Source: Pycnopodia helianthoides (Eukaryota; Echinodermata; Asteroidea; Forcipulatida; Asteriidae). Taken from it: 64,000 nucleotides of DNA. A program made the translations under genes and the position numbers. The notes beneath the pieces were generated by a model. That model ran no database searches, was not told the DNA's origin, and saw only the letters and a program-made list of their open reading frames with translations. Below are positions 42,762 through 51,963 of this stretch, piece after piece (the stretch's first letter is position 1; the number at the start of each line of letters is the position of its first letter). The stretch lies in the NCBI GenBank assembly GCA_032158295.1, contig CM063255.1:3126501-3190500 (forward strand), in the 5' to 3' direction.

Positions 42762-43007
42762 TTAAAACCTTTGCTCAAAGAAGTCAGGAGGAAGTGGCCA
42801 TCAGGAATCACCTCCTAGAGTGCACCACCACGATCACAAAGCATGTACAATCAAATATTTTCTGGACCCCCCAGACCACTATGCCTTTTAAACAACTTTG
42901 CGGCTGCAGTGCATAGCACCTCCCCCTGCCAGCCTTTAAATAAATTTTCCAAATTGGAGAACACTGTTCATTGACTGTCCCTCCTGCCTTTGACACTTTT
43001 TGTCAAG

Positions 43008-43276
43008 TAATATTAAACCACAAGTGAAACTGACAGGGTAAATTTAAAATAATTTAGGGTTGAACAAAGAAAAATTGACTAGAGCGGGATTTGAACCACC
43101 GACAATTTGATAAACGTGCCAGTGCTCTACCCACTGAGCTATGTAGCCCTATGTTGGTGGTCTCCCCCAAACAAAGATATTAATTAACAAAATAGGGAGA
43201 CCGGCATCTTTATCGGTCCTCAGGCCTTTGGTTCAAATCTCGCTAGTAAATTTTTCTTTGTTCAACCCAAAATTAT
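43008..43276. mobile_element. SINE-1 head-to-head pair
   Basis: Minus copy 43014-43160 ('aaaccacaagtgaaactgac', 'ctgagctatgtagccctatg') followed by a partial plus copy 43188-43276 ('ggttcaaatctcgctagtaa'). Confidence 0.75.
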
Positions 43277-43411
43277 TTGACGTCATCGGACGTGAAAGCA
43301 AAACACACTTGAGATAATCCTTTTCTTAAGAATATTGTTATTAACCCCCGGGCCCCGACACTATCTAGAAGGAATGATTGACATCCATTTCGTTCGAAAC
43401 AACCTTATTGT

Positions 43412-43662
43412 TAGGCCCCCCCCCCCAAAAAGGGGTTCTGTTTCCGGTTCCCCGACCGACCCTAGTTTTACGCCTCGACCCGCCTCGGCCTTTAATTCGT
43501 TGCAAATCCGTTGATTGCGCTCAACACATGAACGATCGTGGACGCATCGTCAATCGTACGGGAATAAAAAAAAACGCAAAATAAAAAAACTTTCCGACCT
43601 ACCGACCCTATTTTTAAATGACATGTAATCGGAAACAGAACCCTTTTTTGGGGGGCCTTAGC
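43412..43662. mobile_element. MITE family L
   Basis: 'aggccccccc...aaaaaggggttctgtttccggtt' on the left pairs with 'atcggaaacagaacccttttttggggggcct' on the right. A shorter copy is at 48367-48510. Confidence 0.8.
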
Positions 43663-44664
43663 ACTAATTCAAAAACCCACAATTTGTTATACATTTTGCT
43701 TTGTGCGCCGCGCAAAAAACATCAAAGGGATATGCCACACAATGTGGGGTTATAGAAAGGTGCAGGCATGTGAGACTTCCGCGTTTTTTATTTTCCCATT
43801 CCACGTTTTTCTTGCGGGCTCCGCGTTTTTTCCCGTCTCCGCCTTGAATGGACGGTCCGCGTTTTTTTTACTGCACAACACTCGCACAGAGCAGAGAAAG
43901 GGAACCTGTCATCATGAAGCGATTTGATTTTGACACTTGAGTTGGGGGCTAGACCCGGTAAAATTCTTTGCGATGGTCTTTGATTAAAGCCGTTGTTCAT
44001 TTTTCGTTAAGCACAATGTTCCATTATACTTTTGCCCATGTCGTCGTCCCGTTCCACCAAGAGAGGGCACTTTACTAAAAAACTGTATTAAAAAGCCAAC
44101 ACCTTGAGCCAAGACTAGGCGCACACTGTCTTTCACGTGGACAAGGAAACTAAATAATGGCAGTCGAGGACGCATCGCGCTTGTGGAACACCTGTCTTAG
44201 GAATGCCACAAAAATATCTTAAAAATGAGGACGACAACACATTGTTACCAGGTAACAATTGTGGCCTATTTTTCTGTTAATGTTTTGTCTACGCTGCAGT
44301 ACAAAGTCGTAGCGCTGGCCCAAAATACGGAAACGGACTTTTGCTAACAGGGCCGACGCACGCACAGTGGATACTCAGCAGTCAGAACCATGTGGTTGTG
44401 TGCATCGTTTGTATACTGAAATGAACGATCGCAATTCCAATGCTGCGGTTTGGAAGTCAGGCATGGCTCGTCGGCTATTCGTCTGATTGTATTAAGTGCA
44501 GGCTAAAAATAGTTCGTTTGTAATTTTTGGGGTAGGGCAGCCAATTATTTTAGCAGGGCTGCCAATTATTTTTGCAGGGCTGCAAATTCTTTGGCAGGGC
44601 GAGCCTTAAACTTTGGGAGGGCGGCCTGCCCTCCCAAAATATGTGTTTGGAGAACACTGTTTAA

Positions 44665-44886
44665 CCCTCTTGCTGTCTGACCATTCATTACCATTCACTG
44701 TGGTTTTGAATGATAGATAAACTATGCCAACCTGCAATATCATACCATGAGGGAATGCATGTACACAGTACACAGTTAGTTCTGTGCACAGTTGTGCCAC
44801 CGTACACAACCTTGGCAGTCGAATGGTTTCAAATGGTTGGTCAACTCACTGGAAAATGTTGCCAAGAGTCACTGACAGTAGGAGGG
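44665..44886. mobile_element. MITE family E
   Basis: TTAA at 44661-44664 and 44887-44890. 222 bp, nearly identical to 2661-2881. Preceded by three 'gcagggctgc(c/a)aatt' repeats at 44530-44600. Confidence 0.9.
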
Positions 44887-45503
44887 TTAAACCTCACACA
44901 ACCATATGTAACCATTCATTGGATATTGTGGAGATGGGGGTTGGGTGGGGGGGGGGCAGGTAAGGACAGCGGCTGGCCCCCATTTAAAATGTACTGTTAA
45001 TAAAGTTGAAACACATGTATTGACATAGTTAACGCTACATACTTGTAAAATGTAACAGAAAATTATTGCTCACCACTTTCCCCCTAATTAAAGATTTTCT
45101 ATTACACCCACAAATACCCACTTCCTCACTGAGATTTACTCCGTAATTTCATTTGGTATTCTAGGATTAATTATATTATAAATTAGTCAATTCAGAGTCA
45201 AATGTTCTCTACAATATCACACACTTAAAAATGAAACTGAAATAATTGACATACACAAGTAAGAACTGAATGAAACGGTCCGAAACTGAAATGGTCATTG
45301 CAGTGTTATGACAAACTCTCTTTGCTCCCCCTCTTCTACCACCTTAGCTCAGTGGTCATCCCTACCATCACCATGGTGACCATGATTATAAAACAAAAAC
45401 CACTCATGTACTAGCATCCCCTAAACGTACACTCCAACCCCCCTCAAAGCTACATACACCTGTACATGTAGTGGTAAGAAAAACTATAGCAGTAAATATT
45501 GTT

Positions 45504-45936
45504 TGAAACTTTGCATGGTGTGGAAAATAGAAGGACCTATAAATAAATAGTAAACTTGCGGGTGTTGGCTCTGAAAGAGCCGGTGTGGTCTCAACGTTTC
45601 GAACAGCTACTCTCCTGACACAAGACGAGCAAAGTATACTGTTCGAAACGTTGAGACCACACCAGCTCTTTTCAGAGCCAAAACTCCCTCCCACAAAAGA
45701 GATTTACACATGGTTGTACCTGCAAGTTACTATTTATTTATAGTTTCTTCTTTTAGCAGTAAACTTGCGGGTACAACCATGTATAATAAACTCTTTTGGG
45801 AGGAGTGTTGGTTCTGAGAAGAACCGGGAAACAATACCGGTTCTTCTCAGAACCCACATTCCTCCCAAAAGAGTTTGTACACGGTTGTACCCGCAGGTTT
45901 ACTGTTTTTCTTTTCCACACCATGCAAAGCTCCAAA
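45504..45936. mobile_element. Composite inverted-repeat element with two inner hairpins
   Basis: Outer ends 'actttgcatggtgtggaaaa' and 'ttttccacaccatgcaaagc'. First hairpin arm starts GGTGTGGTCTCAACG (about 45583) with complement near 45639. Second: GTTCTGAGAAGAACCGG with complement near 45835. A half copy is at 56435-56625. Confidence 0.8.
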
Positions 45937-46042
45937 CATCACTACTCAGTGTCAGTGTGTACCCCCTTGAGTCTTAAGTTAAGTATTTATTTATTTTTTA
46001 TAAATGCTGGTTGGTTTTTGTTAATTTCGTAATTTTTAAAGA

Positions 46043-46396
46043 GATATCGCTTAACTCACAAGGCCGGACGGCCACTTCAAGGTGAGGGCCGCACTTAAAT
46101 TATTTGGGCTGATGACCCAAATCAGCTGTCACCAGGGGCACTTTGCCACCTACTCCTGTGGCTGAAACAGGGTTAGCTCCTTCACAGTCCGTAAGGATGT
46201 CGGCATGGGTTTCATCCAGTAGGAGCCCGGCTGGTAGAGTAGAACGCACTACATTACCAAGTTTTTAAAAAGCAAAATGTTAAGTGCCTCGCTCAAGGGC
46301 TCAAGTGTCATGACCGGGATTCGAACCCACACTCTGCTGCTGACAACACCAGAGCCTGGGTTCGGTGAACTAGACTGCTCGGCCATGACACACCAC
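46043..46396 (-). mobile_element. SINE-2
   Basis: Collinear with 1924-2277, including the whole tail. The head is at the right ('gctcggccatgacac'). Confidence 0.82.
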
Positions 46397-46660
46397 TTGG
46401 CTGTAAGCCAAGGACTCTTAGAAAAGCAAACCTAATCACTATATTAACCAAGAACCCCATGGAGAGAAGACAAGGAAGGAAGTTTCAGTTGTAGATGTGG
46501 GAGGAAAATCCCAGAGAAATGTTCCAGGGAAAACCCATGCAATGAGGTAGGGAGTGAAAACCCAATCCACACAGTGCTCCCGGAGAGATTCGAATTGGGG
46601 TCCTAGAGATGGAAGGCGAGGAAAATACGCTCCGCCAACCCGACTGCCAAGTAATCCCAA
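46397..46660 (-). mobile_element. SINE-3
   Basis: Directly adjoins the SINE-2 copy. Contains 'gtgggaggaaaatcccagag' and 'gattcgaattggggtcctag'. Confidence 0.72.
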
Positions 46661-46683
46661 TAGCAGTTCTCTACATATGTTAA

Positions 46684-47057
46684 AGGAACATTACAGAATT
46701 GGTTTATGCTAACAAAACAGTTGCTGGCAGTGTAAGCACTTTATGTAATCCACCATATACATAAACTGACAAACCTGTAGAAGTTTGAGATCGATCGGCC
46801 ATCTGGGTCACGAGAAAAAAGTGAAAAACCGATTACACATTTGCATGAAATCATATAGGTTCAACAAATGAATAAACGCTCACTGAGCGATAAACTCCAA
46901 TCGGAAAATTATTTATTCATTTCTCATCAAATATGGCATTTCAGACAGAAGTATTTCAAGGGATGTTTTCTACTATCATCATCATTAGACCGTGTAAGTT
47001 TTATGTAAATCTGTGATCAAAAGTATATTTTACAATTACCAATTCTGTAATGTTCCT
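46684..47057 (-). mobile_element. MITE family A
   Basis: TTAA at 46680-46683 and 47058-47061. Complete 374-bp copy. Confidence 0.9.
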
Positions 47058-47374
47058 TTAACTACATACATTGTATGTTAATTCATGTATATTGGGATCA
47101 GGTGCATCTAATCTCCTGGGCGCAATTCCTCAAAGAGCTCAAATCGATCTTTACCGAAAATTTCTCTTAATTGCTAAGCAAAGTTGGATGTCACAATACA
47201 AATCACCATGGCAGTACTAAACAACTCATCTTAAAGATGAATCTTAGTAGTGTTTGTGAAATCGGCCTCTGGGTCGGACTCCAAAATCCTCTTCATGAAT
47301 TGGAGGGTTGTGGAAGATTGAGAGCTCTCGGCCCACAATATTTCCTTTTCACTGGGTACGGCATTCCAATCTTA

Positions 47375-47930
47375 TCAATTCAATTCACTTTATTATCCGA
47401 TTCGACATTATTCATTTCGACCTTTTATACAACAAATTTACATAAAATTATTATCTACCATAAAACAGACAAAAAACACTACAAGCCACAAAAGTCTATA
47501 AAAATATATATATATTACATGAAAAGCAGAGTTATAAAAGATTGATTTTACAAAAATATTACAGAAAATCTAATATATAAAAAAATAAATAAAACCCATG
47601 ACGATCTCTGTTTTATTGCATGAAAGAATCAACGTTCCACTTGTTCATTAAAAATCCGGACACCTGAGGGGACAAATGAGTTAGCATATCGCTTTGTATT
47701 AATTCTGAGCTGTAAAAGGCGGTTACTTCTAGTACTTCTGTTGAACTGAACATTTAGGGGGTGGGTTTCATCTGACAGAATTGATTCAACTTTATTTAGC
47801 ATTAGAGATGTACATAGAGCCCTTCAACCATTGATCCATCAGTACCAGTTATTCTATTGGCTTGCTTAATTGCCCTTATATAAAGTTTAAACATTTTGGT
47901 GTGATTTGAGGCCACCTATAGACAAGTGGG
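47375..47930 (-). pseudogene. 3' fragment of a third LINE
   Basis: On the minus strand 47639-47825 reads LMLNKVESILSDETHPL then RLLQLRINTKRYANSFVP and SGVRIFNEQVER-stop. This is the C-terminal block found after the reverse transcriptase in many CR1-like ORF2 proteins. The 3' part ends 'aaagtgaattgaattga'. No reverse transcriptase motifs remain. 47062-47374 shows nothing recognised. Confidence 0.6.
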
Positions 47931-48366
47931 CATGAAGGTTGGGTGCAGGGGATGATCAATACAACAGTATAAATGTGCAAGAAGAGAGAAACAAAAAGCA
48001 GGAAGCAATATCAAATCGTCAAACAAATTGTTGCCTCCATTGTCCTGGTTTGTTTTTGAGAGAGAGCCCCTTTGTGCAATAATTTTGTTTGTTCCAAAAA
48101 TGTTTGTTTTTTAATTATTGACATAAAAGCCAACATTCTGGGAAATATAATAAAAATTGATTGACATCTATTAACCACTTCCTGAGGGTATCATATCAAA
48201 TCTGTACCGTCCCTCTGCACAGTAAAAAGATTCAGTTGCCCAGATAAGATCGTTAACATGTATTGTCATAAATTAGCTTTCTGCTTAATTAACGGTAGCA
48301 ATCGCAACCAGTTAAATTAAAGTTACTTTCACGCACTTAAAAATGTATTGTCACATTTTTGAAATA

Positions 48367-48510
48367 AGGCCCCCCCCCCCCAAAAAGGGTTGTGTTTCCG
48401 GTTCCCCGACCGCAAAATACTCAAAATAAAAAACTTTGCGACCTACCGACCCTATTTTTAAATGACATGTAATTGGAAACAGAGCCCTTTTTTTTGTTTG
48501 GCCTAACAAT
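48367..48510. mobile_element. MITE family L, short copy
   Basis: 'aaaaagggttgtgtttccgg' and 'aattggaaacagagccctttt', lacking the middle of 43412-43662. 47931-48366 shows nothing recognised. Confidence 0.78.
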
Positions 48511-48636
48511 TTTCACAACATCTTGACGAGGTATGAGAGGGAAACCAGTAGTTTGCACAATTTGTGGGTCAGCCTGCAGGGCAAGTTAATAAGAAGTGGC
48601 GTTTACTAGCCCATGGCAATTTTTACTAGACAATAT

Positions 48637-48803
48637 ACAAATATAACATGGTTTGAGAGTGAACAGTCGATATTAGCTCACCGAGGTATTGGAAGTTGAC
48701 AAACTAGTTCCTGAGGCGAAGCCGAGGGAACTAGTTTGTCAACTTCCAATACCGAAGGAGCTATTATCGACTGATCAACCGAAATAAACCATGTTATATT
48801 TGT
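48637..48803. mobile_element. Palindromic element with 27-bp perfect hairpin core
   Basis: Outer ends ACAAATATAACATGGTTT and complement. The inner arms, 48685-48711 and 48727-48753, start GGTATTGGAAGTTGACAAAC and are exact complements around a 15-nt loop. Confidence 0.88.
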
Positions 48804-48805
48804 TT

Positions 48806-49160
48806 TACTATACCTCATACATATTCAGTCACCGGTACAATATTAGGACCAAGGGGAAAATGACGACTGTGAAATGATAAATTGCATCCAGGATAAGTTT
48901 TTCATGTGTTGGATGTCGCTATAGAGCGATGTTCGCGCATGCGGACAACACCCGGTGAACAGTTCCACGATCGTAAAGCGCATGACAAGTAGACTGTTGC
49001 CCGGGCTGTCCGGGCGACAGTCTACTTGTCATGCGCATTTACCGTGTGCGTGAATACTCGCGTGCGCGCTTGGTAAACAGCAAATATAGCGTCTGGCACG
49101 TGATGCTGAATGGACCAGTGAGAATTCGACTCTCGGTCATGAATATGTATGAGGTATAGT
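48806..49160. mobile_element. Inverted-repeat element with 27-bp central hairpin
   Basis: Ends ACTATACCTCATACATATTC and complement. The core arms 48978-49004 and 49010-49036 (GCGCATGACAAGTAGACTGT...) differ at one position, with a 5-nt loop. Confidence 0.85.
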
Positions 49161-49984
49161 AATGTACACTGTACTAGTGTTAATAGCAAGCCCTGGCACA
49201 TAGTTTGAAGCATTAAGTCATGTATTTTTAGAGAAATTATTTAAAGTTCATTTGTTCCTGGTTACATTTCCTGAATAGGGTTTGTTTCTGGATGCAGTTC
49301 AATACATTACAGACAAAGTGTTTACTTGGTTCAGATTAACTGCATGGAATTATAGAGCGCGACTATTATTTTCTCCAGTAGTATGAGGGTGCACCACACT
49401 AATTAGGCCAAAATTCATGCGCCAAACTAATTATCATTTTTTTGTAAACCCAGTTACTTTTGATTAATAATGTTTTGGGGGTCATGCAATTAATAGATTG
49501 TGTACATATAACAATCTATCTGAACCTGGTGGCTCTGTGCTTCAACTTTTGAGGAGACTGGATAAATTTAGGCTTAAAAGTTAGTCCTATTTTGATTGGG
49601 AAGTGGATAAGTGCTTCACGAAATCTGGCAGCAAATCAGTTTCATCAGAAAAAGCACATTTTCAGGGGTGTTTTTTCTAGGGTATTTTGCAAATATTCCA
49701 AACGGCTGAACCGACAAAAGATTGAAAAGAAATCGAAATTTAGTTGGCTGAAAATATCTCTGATTGATTTTCAAGAGGCTGAGAGACTTTAAATATTTGT
49801 GGAGTATTTTTGAATATTTAGCATTTAGCATTGGTTACTATTGGAGTTTATTTAGTGCAGTGCACCCATGAGAGGAAACAATGCTGCCCTCTATCATCCT
49901 AAAATATTTAATCCTACTCATGACTGACATTACATTATTTACAAAAGACCCCAGGTTGGATCATATACATGTAGGCCCCCTACA

Positions 49985-50339
49985 CAGGGCTCGAATTTTA
50001 CACTGGACCGCTGGCCCGAGGCCAGTGATTTTAGCATCGGGCCAGTAAACTCATGTCCGGACAAGTCCGGCGGTCTTGTGTTTTTTGTTCAAACGTTGAC
50101 TTTCAGTCTGATAAATACAATCCTGTTGATTATCGAAGACGACTTACCCATAATATACAAATGAGATAGATCTTCTCTTAGTGCTTTTTCAAATTCAAAC
50201 AGTTCAATTATTAAACTGTGTAGGCTTGTTTTCTTCTCACTTCAAATTCTGGTCTTGTACTTAAAATTCCAGTTCCGGTATATATTTTGAGCTACAAGCC
50301 CTACGGTCTTGTGGGTTTTCTCCCCAAATTCTAGCCCTG
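49985..50339. mobile_element. MITE family G (CAGGG ends)
   Basis: CAGGGCTCGAATTT and AAATTCTAGCCCTG. Flanks CTACA at 49980-49984 and 50340-50344. A fragment is at 5043-5205. Confidence 0.75.
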
Positions 50340-50469
50340 CTACATGTACGTAGGTTTGCAGTATAATTTATGAAAGCCATTAGAATTGTGACGTCTAACC
50401 ATCTAACTGGTTAACGGTTTAACTGTAATCAAGCGTTGAAATCCATTTCAAACTTTTCTGAACAGTTAA

Positions 50470-50859
50470 AGGAACATTACAGAATTGGTTTTTGCTAACA
50501 AAACAGTTGCTTGCAGTGTAAGCACTTTATGTGATCCACCATATACATGTACATAAACTGACAAACCTGTAGAAGTTTGAGATCGATCGGCCATCTGGGT
50601 CACAAGAAAATAGTGAAAAACCGATTACACATTTGCATGAAATCCTATAGATTCAACAAATGAATAAAACGCTCACTGAGCGATAAACTCCAATCGGAAA
50701 ATTAGTTTATTCATTTCTCATCAAATATGGCATTTCAGACAGAAATATTTCAAGGGATGTTTTCTTCTATCATCATCATTAGACCGTGTAAGTTTTGTGT
50801 AAATCTGTGATCAAAAAGTATATTTTACAAGTTTTTCTTACCAATTCTGTAATGTTCCT
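50470..50859 (-). mobile_element. MITE family A
   Basis: TTAA at 50466-50469 and 50860-50863. Complete copy with a small 'acatgt' expansion. Confidence 0.9.
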
Positions 50860-50975
50860 TTAAACGAAGCAGACAGTAAAACAAAAAACAAGATCTTCCT
50901 TTTCTTTAAAGAATGGGCGCTTTGGACTATAAATAACGTTTTTTTATTAAATGAATTGAATCAAATCTGGTCGGA

Positions 50976-51172
50976 AAGTAGAATATAATGATCCACACAA
51001 ATATGCCTTGAAATTGTGTGCTTTTCCTTTTTCTTTTGTGAACTAATACAGTTCGCTATTTTGCAGAGTCAAAAATCTGGTTCTACGAAATGGCGGACGG
51101 TGTTAGTTCATGACGTAAAAGGAAAACCACACAACTTTGAGGCATAATTGTGTGGATCATTATGTTCTACTT
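50976..51172. mobile_element. Inverted-repeat element
   Basis: 'gtagaatataatgatccaca' pairs with 'gtggatcattatgttctac', with inner pairing around 'gtgtgnttttccttt'. Related to 27232-27440. Confidence 0.78.
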
Positions 51173-51474
51173 TTAAAACATCTTTTTTAAACCATATTCA
51201 TTTCAATTCATTTAATAACATTTAACACTTTTTATAGCCCAAAGCGCCCAATCCAAGGCAATGTGTCAGGGCCTCTAAAATGTTTGTCCCAGACACTATC
51301 CAGGAAGTATGATTGTCATCACTTTTGTTTGTTGAATGTTTCTTATGTTAATCCCATACAAATGTAATACATTTTCAATCCCCTACAATTTGTTAATACA
51401 TTTTGCATTCTATTACCCCACTATGGTTTGTGATTTTTGTGACTGTAAAGACTGAGTTACAGTGCTTTATTTTT

Positions 51475-51650
51475 TAAAGGCAGTGGATACTTTGGTAATT
51501 ACTCAAGAAATACATTACCATAAAAACTTACTTGGTAAGGAGCACCTGAGAGCTGCTGATAGTATAAAACATTGTGAGAAACGACTCCCTCTGAAGTATT
51601 AAAAATTAAGGTTTTCAGAGGTAATTTCTCACTTAAATATTTGAATCTGT
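51475..51650 (+). mobile_element. MITE family C, left half
   Basis: 'aggcagtggatactttggta' to 'aatttctcacttaaatattt'. The other half is missing. 51173-51474 shows no other feature. Confidence 0.75.
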
Positions 51651-51767
51651 GAAAGACTTCAGGGATGAAACCATAATAACTAATCTTTTGTTTTCTTTCG
51701 CTTCAATGTCAGAAAAGATTAAGTGTACGTACATGTAATTCAAGAAGGTACAACAATATAAAAATGT

Positions 51768-51933
51768 GCTTGGAATGGATTCATTTACTGTATTAGAAAA
51801 CACAAGTAAATGTCTTCTGTTTGTTTTTTGTTTCCTCTAATATTACAGACATGCTTGGAGTGGATTCATTTACTGTAAAAAAAAAAACACAATGTAAATG
51901 TCTTCTGTTTATTTTTTGTTTCCTCTATTACAG
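51768..51933 (+). repeat. 85-bp tandem duplication that includes the splice acceptor
   Basis: 'gcttggaatggattcattta' at 51768 and 'gcttggagtggattcattta' at 51853. Each copy ends 'ttttttgtttcctct...attacag', giving AG at 51847-51848 and 51932-51933. The second is the one joined to the coding exon here. Confidence 0.88.
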
Positions 51934-51963
51934 ACCCCCTTACATACCGCCCTCGTTGTCATC

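Larger units (their letters stand above)
38235..51933 (+). other. Probable first intron of the ZNF800-like gene
   Basis: Runs from the donor at 38235 to acceptor CTATTACAG (51931-51933). No coding exon recognised in it; contents are the elements listed separately. Stretches 39669-41750, 43663-44660, 44887-45500 and 49161-49980 hold only short open frames and a small direct repeat at 40226-40278. Confidence 0.4.
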
